Assembly: GCF_001875665.1 (NCBI RefSeq)
Contig: NZ_MLAL01000036.1
Span: 1 to 64,000, forward strand
From: Corynebacterium sp. NML130628
Lineage (GTDB): Bacteria; Actinomycetota; Actinomycetes; Mycobacteriales; Mycobacteriaceae
Direction: 5' to 3'
DNA length: 64,000 bases
Part shown: positions 50,747-60,873 of the stretch, one piece after another
Layout of the letters: each line of letters opens with the position of its first letter
How positions within the stretch are numbered: position 1 is the stretch's first letter
Position numbers and translations under genes: made by a program
Notes under the pieces: generated by a model
The model's input: only the letters and a program-made list of their open reading frames with translations
Database searches by the model: none
Told to the model about the DNA's origin: nothing

Positions 50747-51705
50747 AACTTACGTTCAGCGACGTGCTCCTCGATGAGCTCGGTCAGCGTGGTGATGACG
50801 TCATTGCCTTCGCCCGAGGGCACAAACGCCGCAACGTTGACCACCCGCCCGAGCGCGTACCACGTCGATGACGTGGTCCCCGTGGCTGTGATGGTGTCTT
50901 CGAACCAAGGAATCCCGTTAATCTGCTGCAGCGTCGCCCCAGCTGCGTAGTGTTCCGGGTCGTCGACACCGCACCGCAATACAATCGGCTCATGTCCGAG
51001 TCGTGTCCAGACGGCCGTCTGCGGGGATACCACTTCGTTTTCTGGGAGCCTTTCGTAACCTTCAGCGAGCGTTTCAGGCAACGCGGCGAGCAACCCCGCG
51101 CAGACATTACCTTCCACGGCCTGCGCGTCCGTATGTAGCTCAGACAACGGCGCGGGATTGCGAGGAAGATCGCGTTGCGGAAGCGCACTCACGTCGATCT
51201 CGTCGACCGGTGTTGCCGCTCCGCCGAGCCCTTCTGCATCGGTGGTCACCGCGACAGCGGGCCACCGGTCCGCGCTAAACCATGTCACCATTGTTGAGCC
51301 TGGGGTGGCGTCGTCAATTCTGATCCACTCTGCACCGTTGTGGGAGGACACCGGTGTGTACTCGGTGTACTGCAGCGGCATTTCCACGCCGCAACGAAGC
51401 GTGACGCGCCGGGTTGAGGAGGACTGCCAGGCTGCAGCACCCGCCGGAGCCGGGGTGGCAAGCTCGGCGCGCTTGTGCCCAAGCACCTTGTCAGGAAGGC
51501 TGTCCACGAGCGCACTGCACTCGGGGGAATCCGCCTCGGGGGAGGGCAGCTCAGTCATAGCGACAGGCTGTAGTGCCACCTGCTGAAAAAAGTATCGAGC
51601 TCCAACAATGACGCCCAAAACAAGCGCCACTGCGAGGCCCAAACTGATGTAGACCGCTGTACGGTTAATCTGAGAATCATGCAACGCGCCAGAGGAATCA
51701 TTCAT
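50743..51705 (-). CDS. DUF3515-type membrane-anchored protein with two tandem domains
   Basis: A 320-residue protein of unknown function. After one N-terminal helix (VYISLGLAVALVLGVIVGA, residues 18-36) come two copies of the same extracytoplasmic unit. Each has an early Cys, a central LRCGV followed by a Pro, a Trp before an Ile/Glu-rich strand, and a TWF/TWY block: copy 1 has C63, LRCGVEMP 103-110, W127 and TWF 141-143; copy 2 has C202, LRCGVDDP 243-250, W267 and TWY 281-283. The paired Cys likely form one disulfide per domain. Start ATG 51705, leaderless by the box at 51714. The gene order ddl-DUF3515-thiL-ung is conserved in mycobacteria. Confidence 0.8.
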   Translation of the reverse strand: MNDSSGALHDSQINRTAVYISLGLAVALVLGVIVGARYFFQQVALQPVAMTELPSPEADSPECSALVDSLPDKVLGHKRAELATPAPAGAAAWQSSSTRRVTLRCGVEMPLQYTEYTPVSSHNGAEWIRIDDATPGSTMVTWFSADRWPAVAVTTDAEGLGGAATPVDEIDVSALPQRDLPRNPAPLSELHTDAQAVEGNVCAGLLAALPETLAEGYERLPENEVVSPQTAVWTRLGHEPIVLRCGVDDPEHYAAGATLQQINGIPWFEDTITATGTTSSTWYALGRVVNVAAFVPSGEGNDVITTLTELIEEHVAERKF

Positions 51706-51713
51706 GGCGTACC

Positions 51714-51719
51714 AGTCTA
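51714..51719 (-). promoter_or_regulatory. -10 box of the DUF3515 gene
   Basis: Read on the minus strand, TAGACT is 8 bases from the ATG at 51705. The same short gap must also hold the start of thiL on the plus strand. Confidence 0.4.
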
Positions 51720-51736
51720 CTGAAAGGCGCACTTTG

Positions 51737-52702
51737 GTGAGTAACGTCGGTTTTCCCACGCACGGCCCGACGCTGCGGGAGGTAGGCGAGCAAGCAACGA
51801 TTGACGTCATCGTTGGAGCCTCGCCGTCTCCGCTCAATGGTGATGACGCAGCCGTCCTCGAGTCGCATACACCGAACAGTCGGGCGGTCGTGGCAACAGA
51901 CATGCTCATCGAAGGACAGCATTTTCGCTTTTCGACGACCACTCCCGCTTTGCTGGGACGCAAAGCCATCGTGCAAAACTTCGCTGATATCGAAGCAATG
52001 GGCGCGCGCCCCGTCGCGGCGTTACTAGCGCTCTCCGCGCCTCCAGAAACCCCACTCGCAGTAGTCAGCGAGCTTGCACGCGGCATTCATATTGAACTCG
52101 AGCGCTATTCCAGCCAACTCGTTGGTGGAGACATCACGCGCGGCGAACAATTCACCGTCTCGATTACTGCGCTTGGCTCACTCGGCGGAAGCCTGCCTCC
52201 GCTACGGCTCAGCCAAGCACGCCCGGGACAACGGGTCATCGCACACGGAAAAATCGGACACTCCGCAGCGGGCCTTGCGCTGCTGGAATCAGGCCGAGAT
52301 ATCCCAGAAGAATTCGCGGACATCGTCGATGCTCACCGTTGCCCGCAATTGACCCCTGGACGTGGCGTGGTCGCACGCGCAGCAGGAGCAACTGCCATGA
52401 CAGACAACTCCGACGGGCTCTTGCACGACCTGGGCGCGATCGCCCGCGCCTCCCAAGTCGGATTCAACATCTCGCGGGCTGCAGTGGCACCGAGCGAACA
52501 GCTACGCAAAGTCGGCGACTACCTGGGCGTAGACCCGTGGGACTGGGTGCTCAACGGGGGAGAAGACCACACCCTGCTGGGGACGATCGATGGGTCCGCA
52601 CCCGTGGGCTACCGCTCGATCGGTACCGTTACACGCAAAACCGGCGTGGAGATCGACGGCGTCGCACACACCGCACGCCATGAATGGGAGCCTTTTTCAT
52701 GA
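51737..52702 (+). CDS. thiL: Thiamine-monophosphate kinase
   Basis: Phosphorylates thiamine monophosphate to the active cofactor ThDP. A PurM/SelD-like fold of 321 residues: [47 protein letters not shown] and the Asp-rich [22 protein letters not shown] 51737 is preceded by GAAAGG at a good distance; ATG 51704 would add 11 residues and overlap the divergent gene's start. Coupled to ung by ATGA. Confidence 0.93.
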   Translation: MSNVGFPTHGPTLREVGEQATIDVIVGASPSPLNGDDAAVLESHTPNSRAVVATDMLIEGQHFRFSTTTPALLGRKAIVQNFADIEAMGARPVAALLALSAPPETPLAVVSELARGIHIELERYSSQLVGGDITRGEQFTVSITALGSLGGSLPPLRLSQARPGQRVIAHGKIGHSAAGLALLESGRDIPEEFADIVDAHRCPQLTPGRGVVARAAGATAMTDNSDGLLHDLGAIARASQVGFNISRAAVAPSEQLRKVGDYLGVDPWDWVLNGGEDHTLLGTIDGSAPVGYRSIGTVTRKTGVEIDGVAHTARHEWEPFS

Positions 52703-53343
52703 ACCTACCTGTCCATCCTTCCTGGCAAGAACCACTGTCCGAAGTGGAACCCGCCATCCACGCGATGGGAGACTTCCTCCGAAGCGAACCTGCATACCTG
52801 CCTGCCGGTAAAGACATCCTCCGTGCGTTTTCGACCCCATTTGAGGACGTACGTGTGCTCATCCTGGGCCAAGACCCATACCCAACACCAGGACACCCCA
52901 TGGGACTTTCTTTCTCGACGCAGCCAGGCGTCAAACCACCCCGGTCACTGGTCAACATCTACCAAGAACTCAACGACGACCTCGGCATTCTCCCGCGTCC
53001 CGACGGAGACTTAACCTCCTGGCAACGCAACGGGGTCATGCTGCTCAACCGAGTGCTGACAGTCCGGCCCGGCGCGCCGGGCTCACATCGCGGCAAGGGA
53101 TGGGAAGCCGTCACCGCCCATGCGATTGGGCAGCTCGCGCAGCGCGGTACCCCACTCGTTGCGATCCTGTGGGGGAGAGACGCACAGACCGCGAAGCGAT
53201 TTCTGGGCGACACGCCAACGATTGAGTCCCCGCACCCTTCTCCGTTGTCGGCGCGCCGCGGTTTCTTCGGCTCACGCCCGTTTAGCCGTGCGAACGAAGC
53301 CCTTGTCTCCCAGGGTGCTTCGCCTGTCGACTGGGCACTGTAG
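52699..53343 (+). CDS. ung: Uracil-DNA glycosylase (family 1)
   Basis: Removes uracil from DNA to start base excision repair. 214 residues with the water-activating [19 protein letters not shown] (catalytic Asp), the [16 protein letters not shown] block, and the DNA-intercalation loop [14 protein letters not shown] (catalytic His). The start ATG overlaps the thiL stop. Confidence 0.95.
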   Translation: MNLPVHPSWQEPLSEVEPAIHAMGDFLRSEPAYLPAGKDILRAFSTPFEDVRVLILGQDPYPTPGHPMGLSFSTQPGVKPPRSLVNIYQELNDDLGILPRPDGDLTSWQRNGVMLLNRVLTVRPGAPGSHRGKGWEAVTAHAIGQLAQRGTPLVAILWGRDAQTAKRFLGDTPTIESPHPSPLSARRGFFGSRPFSRANEALVSQGASPVDWAL

Positions 53344-53354
53344 ACTGTTTGACC

Positions 53355-54905
53355 ATGGAAACAGCAACTGCACTCGACGGCCCGCGCCTTTTGTCTTGGG
53401 CCCGCCGAGCAGCGGAAGAACTGGAGCGCCGCCGACACGAGATTAACCAACTCAACGTGTTTCCCGTACCCGATGCGGACACTGGTTCAAACATGGCGCA
53501 GACAATGGCGGCGGCAGTCGAAGAGGCGTCGAAAAGCTCCGTTGCGCAGTCGATGCAGGAAGTTGCCGAGGCACTCGCTGTGGGCGCCATCCGCGGCGCG
53601 CGCGGAAACTCCGGCGTTGTACTGTCCCAAGTGATCCGGGGCGTTGCACAAACTGCCGATGAAGAGGCGCGAAGCGGGCAGTTTATCGCGAACGCGCTCG
53701 CGCAGGCTGTAGAGTTCGTCGACCGTGCAATCGCAGAACCCGTGGAGGGCACCGTCATCACGGTGCTTCGGGCAGCGTCGACTGCGGCGACACAGGCACT
53801 CGACGAGCACGGGGGAGAAGCGTCTGCTTTGAGCATTGCTGAAACAGCTACGGAAGCAGCGCAAACCGCACTCGCCCGCACGCCCTCGCAACTGGAAGCA
53901 CTCCGACAAGCAGGTGTCGTCGACGCGGGCGGAACCGGGTTAGTGATCCTCCTGGAATCGCTTGTATACGAGTTAAACGGACAACCATACGAAGCAGAGC
54001 AATCAGTTGAACACGTGCACTCGCATACGAGCGGCACAGGAAACCTGGAAGTCATGTTCTTCTTCGAAGGCGACCTCGACGTCCTCGAACAGGAACTCAG
54101 CACTATGGGTGATTGCCTTGTGATAGCACGCAATGATGAGCACAGCGGCAAAGTACATATTCACTCCACCGAAGCAGGAGCAGTCATTGAGCAGGCATTC
54201 GCGCGCGGTACGGTCACACAGCTGCACCTCGAGGTGCTGCCAGACGAACCGGTAACCCAAACCCCCACCCGCCTTGTGATCGCTGTAACACCTCCCGGAT
54301 CACTCACCGATCTCTACACCCAGGCAGGAGCAGTCACCGTCGCCCCCAGCGAGCACATCGTCGCCGACATACTTGCCGCCGTCCACAAAACCGCGGCACG
54401 CGAAGTCATCCTGCTACCCAACGGGCTGCTCGACCAACGCAGCCTCGCCTCCGTGGAAAAAGCAACCCACGCCTTCGAACAAAACATCACGCTGCTGCCC
54501 ACAGTCCGGCTCGTGTCAGGCATCGCGGCCCTTGCAGTCCACGATCCAGCCCAACCACTTGCGACCGCAGCGTTCACCATGTCTGAAGCCGCCGGCGAAA
54601 TGCGCACCGCAGTACTACAGCGAGCCCCCAAATCCGGACTGCTCCAAGGGGGAGCCGTCTCGAAAGGCGACATCATCGCGATGGCACACGGCGAAACTCT
54701 CCTGATTGCTGACGACGCGTTAGCCGCCGTCGAAAAGACCTGCAAGCGCCTCCTCGAACCAGGAGGAGAACAAGTTACCGTCCTCTTCGACACCACAACA
54801 CTCGACGCCGAAGACCTCGCAGCGCTCGAGAACAAGCTCGACGTCGACGTCATCGTCTTCCCCGCAGACGGCCTCGGCGCGGTCGCCGAGATTGGAGTCG
54901 AATAA
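53355..54905 (+). CDS. DAK2/DhaL-domain protein (FakA-like)
   Basis: A 516-residue protein with an N-terminal DhaL (DAK2) kinase domain: INQLNVFPVPDADTGSNM supplies the Asp residues that bind Mg-ATP, and GARGNSGVVLSQVIRG the phosphate loop. The middle part resembles the FakA linker and the C-terminal region (res 300-516) a DegV-related domain. In Firmicutes FakA phosphorylates fatty acids bound by FakB; no DegV/FakB gene is seen here. Start ATG 53355, 11 bases after ung. Confidence 0.85.
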   Translation: METATALDGPRLLSWARRAAEELERRRHEINQLNVFPVPDADTGSNMAQTMAAAVEEASKSSVAQSMQEVAEALAVGAIRGARGNSGVVLSQVIRGVAQTADEEARSGQFIANALAQAVEFVDRAIAEPVEGTVITVLRAASTAATQALDEHGGEASALSIAETATEAAQTALARTPSQLEALRQAGVVDAGGTGLVILLESLVYELNGQPYEAEQSVEHVHSHTSGTGNLEVMFFFEGDLDVLEQELSTMGDCLVIARNDEHSGKVHIHSTEAGAVIEQAFARGTVTQLHLEVLPDEPVTQTPTRLVIAVTPPGSLTDLYTQAGAVTVAPSEHIVADILAAVHKTAAREVILLPNGLLDQRSLASVEKATHAFEQNITLLPTVRLVSGIAALAVHDPAQPLATAAFTMSEAAGEMRTAVLQRAPKSGLLQGGAVSKGDIIAMAHGETLLIADDALAAVEKTCKRLLEPGGEQVTVLFDTTTLDAEDLAALENKLDVDVIVFPADGLGAVAEIGVE

Positions 54906-54908
54906 ACA

Positions 54909-57011
54909 GTGCTCGGAAACATCGACCCCAGGCCCCTCAACCTCGTTATCCCCCTCAAACAAGCCAAAGCAATGAGCAAACACCTTGGCTACAACACCTG
55001 CGGCGAACTCCTCGAGCACTACCCACGCCGATACCTCCACTACGGCACCGCAACTGACCTCGCAGCCATCAACGAGGGCGACACACTCAGCATCGTCGGC
55101 GAAATCACCGCCACCCAACGCATCCCCAACCGTAAACACCCCAACCGGCCCATCTACCGCACCCACGTCTACGACGGAACCAACACCTTCACAGCAACAT
55201 TCTTCGGCTCCAACTACGCCATGCGCGTGCTCAAAGAGCACACCCGCGTCATGATGACTGGAAAAATCAGCACCTACCGCAACGAGATTCAATTCCAGCA
55301 CCCAGATTTCGTACTTCTCGACGGCCCCACCCAAGCCACCGGAGCCCTCCGCCAACTCCAACACTTCGGCGACCTCGAAACAATCCTCTCCGGACGCGAA
55401 TGGCTCCCCATCTACCCAGCGACAAAACAAGTCAGCACTTGGACCATCATGGGGGCCATCCACACCATCCTCCAAAGCCTTCCCGAAATACCCGAACCAC
55501 TCAGCGCAACTCCGAGCGGATACATCTCACGTGACAGCGCCATTCGAACCATCCACCAGCCAGACGCCGAGGGGCCCGAGCCAGCTCGCCAACGCCTCAA
55601 ATACGACGAAGCCATGACCGTTGCACTTGCCATGAGCGTGCGCCGCACCGACGCAAACAACCACAACGCGCCCGCCCTACCCAAGAAACCAGACGGCGAA
55701 CAAGGACGGCTCATCAAACAACTCCCATACCCGCTCACCGGCGGGCAACAACGCGTCATCCGAGAAATCTCCACCGACCTGGCTCACGCTCAACCGATGA
55801 GTCGCCTTCTCCAAGGCGAGGTTGGCTCTGGTAAAACCATCGTCGCACTGATCAGCATGCTCCAAGCCGTCGACAATGGCGCACAAGCAGCGCTGCTCGC
55901 TCCCACCGAAGTCCTCGCACAACAACACGCCCGTTCGCTGACCGAGACACTCATGCGCGCCGGGCTGCACACGACTGTGGTGCCACTGACCGGTTCCATG
56001 CCGACGGCCCAGAAGCAGGACTCGCTACTCAAGATCGTTTCGGGAGAAGCAGACATTGTTGTGGGGACGCACGCGCTGATTCAGGACAGCGTGGAATTCT
56101 TTAACCTCGGCTTCGTTATCGTCGACGAGCAGCACCGCTTTGGAGTTGAGCAGCGCGACCGCCTCCGTGCGAAGTCAGGCGAGCAGACCCCGCACTTGCT
56201 CGTCATGACAGCAACGCCAATTCCGCGAACGATTGCGATGACTGTCTTCGGCGACCTCGAGGTGTCTGTGCTTAACGAGTTGCCGGGTGGGAGGAAACCG
56301 ATCCAGTCCTCGGTGGTTCCGGAATTCAAACCGACGTGGATTGCCCGCGCCTGGGAAAAGATGCGGGAAGACGTCGCGGCCGGCCACCAGGTCTACATCG
56401 TGTGTCCGCGTATCGACGGTGAAGGCGGCGTTCTCGAAACCGCGGAGTGGCTGCGCGCTACGGAGTTTCCAAACCTGCATGTGGAGATACTTCACGGCAA
56501 GATGCACGCCGAAGAGAAAGACGCCGTGATGTCCGATTTCGCGGCGGGTGGCATCGACATCTTGGTGGCAACAACAGTCATCGAGGTTGGCGTGGATGTG
56601 CCAAACGCAACGGTGATGATGGTGCGGGAATCCGAAAACTTCGGCGTGTCACAGTTACATCAGCTGCGAGGCCGCGTCGGGCGAGGGGGCAACCAGTCGC
56701 TGTGTCTTTTCCACACTTTGGCAGAAGAAGGCAGTGATGCGTTCCAACGAGTCTGGGAGGTTGCGCAGACAAGCGACGGCTTTGCCCTTGCCGACCTGGA
56801 TCTGCGCCATCGGCGTGAAGGCGATGTCCTTGGAACCGAGCAGTCAGGCATCCGACGCACCTTCAAGCTGATCGACTTGATCGAAGACTACGAGATTGTC
56901 ACGCGTGCATATCGTGATGCTGCACGCTTTGTTAAAGAAGACCTCGAGAGCGCGCGATCGCTGAGTGCACACCTGCAGGACGAGGACTTTGTGTACCTAG
57001 AAAAGAGCTAA
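54909..57011 (+). CDS. recG: ATP-dependent DNA helicase RecG
   Basis: Remodels stalled replication forks and Holliday junctions. 700 residues: an N-terminal wedge/OB domain (SIVGEITATQRIPNRKHP), Walker A in LLQGEVGSGKTIVALISML, LLAPTEVLAQQHA, motif II FVIVDEQHRFGVEQRD (DEQH), LLVMTATPIPRTIAMT, and the C-terminal helicase lobe with ATTVIEVGVDVPNATVMMV and QLRGRVGRGGNQSLC. Start GTG 54909, 3 bases after the DAK2 gene. Codon choice changes sharply inside the gene near 55940: C- and A-ending before, mixed with many G-ending after. Confidence 0.95.
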   Translation: MLGNIDPRPLNLVIPLKQAKAMSKHLGYNTCGELLEHYPRRYLHYGTATDLAAINEGDTLSIVGEITATQRIPNRKHPNRPIYRTHVYDGTNTFTATFFGSNYAMRVLKEHTRVMMTGKISTYRNEIQFQHPDFVLLDGPTQATGALRQLQHFGDLETILSGREWLPIYPATKQVSTWTIMGAIHTILQSLPEIPEPLSATPSGYISRDSAIRTIHQPDAEGPEPARQRLKYDEAMTVALAMSVRRTDANNHNAPALPKKPDGEQGRLIKQLPYPLTGGQQRVIREISTDLAHAQPMSRLLQGEVGSGKTIVALISMLQAVDNGAQAALLAPTEVLAQQHARSLTETLMRAGLHTTVVPLTGSMPTAQKQDSLLKIVSGEADIVVGTHALIQDSVEFFNLGFVIVDEQHRFGVEQRDRLRAKSGEQTPHLLVMTATPIPRTIAMTVFGDLEVSVLNELPGGRKPIQSSVVPEFKPTWIARAWEKMREDVAAGHQVYIVCPRIDGEGGVLETAEWLRATEFPNLHVEILHGKMHAEEKDAVMSDFAAGGIDILVATTVIEVGVDVPNATVMMVRESENFGVSQLHQLRGRVGRGGNQSLCLFHTLAEEGSDAFQRVWEVAQTSDGFALADLDLRHRREGDVLGTEQSGIRRTFKLIDLIEDYEIVTRAYRDAARFVKEDLESARSLSAHLQDEDFVYLEKS

Positions 57012-57027
57012 AGCTAGAGTGAGTACC

Positions 57028-57612
57028 ATGAATCGCATCATTTCTGGTGAAGCCCGCGGACGCAAGATCAAAGTCCCACCGGAGGGGACCCGGCCTACAT
57101 CTGATCGGGCACGAGAAGGCCTCTTTTCGTCACTGCAGGTCCGCTTCGGGTTCCCGGGGCAGCGAGTGCTGGATCTTTTCGCGGGATCAGGAGCGTTAGG
57201 CCTTGAGGCGGCCTCTCGTGGTGCTGAAGAAGTCGTTCTTGTCGAAGATGATCCGAAAGCAGTCGCGGTGATCGAGCACAACGCGGGCGTTGTCGGGCAC
57301 CCAAACACGCATATTGAGCCAGTGAAGGTTTCCGCGTTCGTGGCACGCGCGCCACGTCAGCATTTCTCCATGGTGCTTGCTGACCCACCATACGACCTCG
57401 CCGATGAAGCAGTCGCCGAGATGGTCACCGCCCTGCAGGAGCTACTTGTCGACGGCGCCGTTGTCGTCATCGAGCGTCACCGCGAAAGCCCCGAGACCGC
57501 TTGGCCGCCCGCCTTCACCCCAACGGGGCAGAAGCTGAAGAAGCGGCTCTATGGAATCGCCAGATTTGATATGGCAGTGTACGCGGCGCCTTCGGGCAGC
57601 CAGGAGGAGTAA
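57028..57612 (+). CDS. rsmD: 16S rRNA (guanine-966 N2)-methyltransferase
   Basis: Methylates G966 of 16S rRNA. 194 residues with SGEARGRKIKVPPEGTRPTSDRAREGLFSSL, the SAM motif VLDLFAGSGALGLEAASRGA and the catalytic LADPPYDLAD (DPPY). Start ATG 57028; GTG 57019 is also in frame. It couples to coaD three bases later. Confidence 0.93.
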   Translation: MNRIISGEARGRKIKVPPEGTRPTSDRAREGLFSSLQVRFGFPGQRVLDLFAGSGALGLEAASRGAEEVVLVEDDPKAVAVIEHNAGVVGHPNTHIEPVKVSAFVARAPRQHFSMVLADPPYDLADEAVAEMVTALQELLVDGAVVVIERHRESPETAWPPAFTPTGQKLKKRLYGIARFDMAVYAAPSGSQEE

Positions 57613-57615
57613 GTT

Positions 57616-58125
57616 ATGGCGAATACACCAACCGAGCACCTCAACGTCGCTGTGTGTCCGGGCTCGTTCGATCCGTTTACAAATGGGCACCTTGACATTG
57701 TCGATCGAGCCAGGCGCCACTTCGACGAAGTAGTCGTCCTTGTCACGGGTAACCCGACGAAGCAAACCGGCATGTTCACAGTGTCGGAGCGAGTCGCTTT
57801 GATTCAGTCTGCGGTCGCCGATATGCCGAGCGTGAGAGTAGATAGCTGGGGTGGATTGCTGGTTGACTACACCAGCGCACACGGCATTACTGCCCTGGTG
57901 AAAGGCCTGCGGTCGTCGCTTGACTATGAGTACGAGTTGCCAATGGCACAGATGAACCGGCGTCTTACTGGGGTAGAGACGTTCTTTTTGCTAACGGACG
58001 AGAAATACGGCTACATCTCGTCCTCGCTGTGCAAGGAAGTCGCTCGCTTCGGTGGCGATATCGCGGGACTTGTACCGCCAGCAGTGATGCAGGCGATGAG
58101 CGAACGCCTCCGCGAAGCAAAGTAG
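57616..58125 (+). CDS. coaD: Phosphopantetheine adenylyltransferase
   Basis: Penultimate enzyme of coenzyme A synthesis. 169 residues with the nucleotidylyltransferase motif CPGSFDPFTNGHLDIVDRA (TxGH-type, here T-N-G-H), VKGLRSSLDYEYELPMAQMNRRL, and the C-terminal YISSSLCKEVARFGGD with ISSS. Last gene of the thiL-to-coaD run. Confidence 0.95.
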   Translation: MANTPTEHLNVAVCPGSFDPFTNGHLDIVDRARRHFDEVVVLVTGNPTKQTGMFTVSERVALIQSAVADMPSVRVDSWGGLLVDYTSAHGITALVKGLRSSLDYEYELPMAQMNRRLTGVETFFLLTDEKYGYISSSLCKEVARFGGDIAGLVPPAVMQAMSERLREAK

Positions 58126-58126
58126 A

Positions 58127-58161
58127 AGCCCGGCAGATCCACCAACACGATCTACCGGGCT
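58127..58161. terminator. Hairpin between coaD and the convergent ABC transporter
   Basis: AGCCCGG and AGATC on the left match GATCT and CCGGGCT on the right. There is no T run on the plus-strand side, so its use as an intrinsic terminator is uncertain. Confidence 0.5.
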
Positions 58162-58177
58162 CCAGTTGATGCCCAAC

Positions 58178-58969
58178 CTAGAAGATTGTCGACAGGAATG
58201 CCTTCGTTCGTTCCTGCTGTGGGTTGTCGAGCACCTGCTCCGGAGTGCCGTATTCGACGATCTGACCATCCGCCATAAATGCGACATGATCGGCGACCTC
58301 GCGTGCGAATGCCATTTCGTGCGTAACCACCAGCATCGTCATACCGTCTTGGGCGAGTTGCTTCATTACCCGCAACACTTCGCCGACAAGCTCCGGGTCA
58401 AGTGCGGATGTGGGCTCGTCGAAAAGCATGAGCTTTGGGTCCATCGCGACAGAACGCGCGATAGCCACGCGCTGTTGCTGACCACCCGAAAGCTGGATTG
58501 GGTACGCATCAGCTTTCGATTCAAGACCAACCATGCGTAGGAGCTCCAGAGCGCGGACCTTCGCCTTCTCCGGAGACTCACCCTTCACATGGACGGGAGC
58601 CTCGATAATGTTGTCCAACACGGTGCGGTGCCCGAACAAGTTAAAGTTCTGAAACACCATCCCGATGTCGCGGCGCTGCACAGCAGCATCCTTCTCGCTC
58701 ATTTCGTAGAGCGTGCCGTTCTTCTCTCGGTAACCAATCAGATCACCGTCGACGTAAAGACGGCCGGCAGTGACCTTTTCAAGGTGGTTCACGCATCGCA
58801 GGAACGTGGACTTACCGGAACCCGAGGGGCCGATCAGGCAGGTAACAGAGCCGGGAGTGACCTCGAGATTAATGCCTTTGAGTACCTCCAAGTTGCCGAA
58901 CGACTTCCACACGTCAATCGCTTGAATCATCGGAGTCTGGGCAGGGGAAGAAGAAGTAGTAGCGGCCAT
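58178..58969 (-). CDS. Polar amino acid ABC transporter, ATP-binding protein
   Basis: A 263-residue ATPase of the GlnQ/HisP type. Walker [19 protein letters not shown], signature [19 protein letters not shown], Walker [16 protein letters not shown]-loop [16 protein letters not shown]. The insertion [21 protein letters not shown] is typical of the polar amino acid subfamily. It forms the third gene of an operon with the permease and binding protein. Confidence 0.93.
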   Translation of the reverse strand: MAATTSSSPAQTPMIQAIDVWKSFGNLEVLKGINLEVTPGSVTCLIGPSGSGKSTFLRCVNHLEKVTAGRLYVDGDLIGYREKNGTLYEMSEKDAAVQRRDIGMVFQNFNLFGHRTVLDNIIEAPVHVKGESPEKAKVRALELLRMVGLESKADAYPIQLSGGQQQRVAIARSVAMDPKLMLFDEPTSALDPELVGEVLRVMKQLAQDGMTMLVVTHEMAFAREVADHVAFMADGQIVEYGTPEQVLDNPQQERTKAFLSTIF

Positions 58970-58971
58970 GG

Positions 58972-59913
58972 TTACCGTTGGTTCCTTTCGGGAGCTTCAA
59001 TGATCTCAACGTTGTTAGGGATTGTGCCTTCGGCATCCGCCAAACTTGCCAACTGACGGGCTGTGAGCTGGCGGGTAGCGCCACGGTCGAAGTACCGCTC
59101 CAAGTAATGTTGCGCAACCATCAGGATCGAAGTAATCACTAAGTACCACGTCGCTGCAACCAGGAGCAACGGTACCGGCTGGAACAGAGCAGCAGCGATA
59201 TCCATCGAGCGACCGTACAACTCCAGGGAGTAAGGAACCGCAACCACCAACGAAGACGTCTTCAGCAAGGAGATGAACTCGTTGCCTGTCGGCGGGATAA
59301 TGATGCGCATTGCTTGTGGAAGCACTGTCCTTGTCATGGTCTGCGACCAGCTCATACCAAGAGACTTTGATGCCTCAATTTGCCCTTCTGGGACGGCAGA
59401 AACACCCGAGCGCACAATCTCTGCCATGTAGGCAGCCTCATTGAGGCCGAGGCCCACAACCGCGAGCGCGAACGCAGAAGAAGTGAACGGGTCAAGCGAG
59501 ATCTGGGTAAAACCGAGATTGATCGAGTCGTAAATAGCGCCGATCAGGCCCCAGAACATAAGTTGCACGTAGACCGGGGTGCCACGGAAAATCCAAAGGA
59601 ATACCCAACTCACGGCCCGGAACACTGGGTTCGGGCTCATGCGCATCACAGCGAGAAGCACACCGCCAACCACGCCGATAAGCATCGCAAGGACTGTAAT
59701 AGCAATAGTGTGCAGTGCTGCGACCGCAATCCGGGTATCAAAGAGGTACTGCGCGTAGGTACCCCACCCATAGGCTTCGTTCTTGGCAGCGCCGATCACA
59801 AACCAGACGACGAGGACACCAAGCAGGATCGCAAGCGCCCAACGCCCCGGATGCCGTAAAGGTTTGGCTTCAATCCTGGCTGGCCGACTGATGCTAGTAG
59901 ATGATGTAGTCAT
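58972..59913 (-). CDS. Polar amino acid ABC transporter, permease
   Basis: A 313-residue HisM/GlnP-type permease: helices in the LALLLGVLV-like N-terminus and [26 protein letters not shown], and the coupling motif [30 protein letters not shown] (EAA loop). It lies between binding protein and ATPase with 2- and 6-base gaps. The last 45 residues extend past the final helix into the cytoplasm. Confidence 0.92.
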   Translation of the reverse strand: MTTSSTSISRPARIEAKPLRHPGRWALAILLGVLVVWFVIGAAKNEAYGWGTYAQYLFDTRIAVAALHTIAITVLAMLIGVVGGVLLAVMRMSPNPVFRAVSWVFLWIFRGTPVYVQLMFWGLIGAIYDSINLGFTQISLDPFTSSAFALAVVGLGLNEAAYMAEIVRSGVSAVPEGQIEASKSLGMSWSQTMTRTVLPQAMRIIIPPTGNEFISLLKTSSLVVAVPYSLELYGRSMDIAAALFQPVPLLLVAATWYLVITSILMVAQHYLERYFDRGATRQLTARQLASLADAEGTIPNNVEIIEAPERNQR

Positions 59914-59919
59914 GGTTTG

Positions 59920-60843
59920 TTAATTCCATTCTGTAAGAGGCTGTTCGTTAATAAGCGCGGTATCGAGCAGGCCGGTGCGTACATTCCACTGCGCCAAAAT
60001 GCGCTCGTAGTCGCCGGTGTCAATGAGATGCTGCATCGCATGGGCGAGAGCGGTACTCAACTCAGAATCCTTCGGTACTGCGATACCGTAAGGAGCGGCG
60101 TCGAACATCTCACCCACCAGATCTAGTTTGCCGTCGGAGCGCTCTACCGCCCAGGACGTGACAGGGGAGTCAGCGCTGAGGGCGTCTGCCCGGCCCACAA
60201 GCGCCGCTAGCGCTGCATTGTCGGATGTGTCGAAGGACAAGACCGTGATAGGAGGCTTTCCTGCCTCAATGCACGCATCATTCTTCGGGCGAACATCGTC
60301 TGTTTCGGAAACGGTTGTACGCTGTACCGCGACCGTGAGGCCGCAGGCGTCCTTCGGGTCCACGTTCGCCCCGACGGGTTGCGCCCACTGGATTCCAGCG
60401 AAGAGAAAATTCACGAAGTCGAAGCTCTTGCGGCGTTCTTCATTGTCAGTAAAACCGGACATGCCGGCGTCAAGGCTGCCAGCTTGAACCGCGGGGAGAA
60501 TCATAGAGAAATCCATCTCTTGCGGGTCAAACTCGAGACCCATGATTGAGGCGAGCGCACGACCGAGGTCAAGCTCCAAACCGATGAGGTTGCCTTGCGA
60601 ATCTTTAAATTCGAACGGTGCGAAGGGTGGGTTTGCACCAATGGAGAACTTACCGTCTTTCGCAACCTCTTCAGGGACCATTGCTGCAATCTCTGGCACC
60701 GCGGCCGGCTCGATTGATTCCCAGCCATCTGGGTTGCCGCCCTCGACGTTTGTGACGCAGCCACTCAGCAGACCAATGCTCAACATAAGTGAGAACGCGC
60801 TGACAGCCTTCGCTGCCTTGCCGAAGCGTTTGTTTTGGTTCAT
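59920..60843 (-). CDS. Polar amino acid ABC transporter, substrate-binding lipoprotein
   Basis: A 307-residue family 3 binding protein. Lipobox LLSGC after a basic start; the domain opens with KFSIGANPPFAPFEFKDSQGNLIGLELDLGRALASIMG and continues with PAVQAGSLDAGMSGFTDNEERRKSFDFVNFLF, both near-diagnostic for polar amino acid binders. The ligand (glutamate, glutamine, cystine or other) cannot be told from sequence. First gene of the operon. Confidence 0.92.
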   Translation of the reverse strand: MNQNKRFGKAAKAVSAFSLMLSIGLLSGCVTNVEGGNPDGWESIEPAAVPEIAAMVPEEVAKDGKFSIGANPPFAPFEFKDSQGNLIGLELDLGRALASIMGLEFDPQEMDFSMILPAVQAGSLDAGMSGFTDNEERRKSFDFVNFLFAGIQWAQPVGANVDPKDACGLTVAVQRTTVSETDDVRPKNDACIEAGKPPITVLSFDTSDNAALAALVGRADALSADSPVTSWAVERSDGKLDLVGEMFDAAPYGIAVPKDSELSTALAHAMQHLIDTGDYERILAQWNVRTGLLDTALINEQPLTEWN

Positions 60844-60873
60844 TATTTTTCGACCTTGTTTATAGGGTTGTTT

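Noticed and set aside
54720..55475. 251-codon open frame antisense to the DAK2/recG junction, rich in Gly, Val and Glu
   Set aside because: It results from the C-ending codon bias of the genes on the plus strand, which leaves few stops on the minus strand. No start signal or family pattern.
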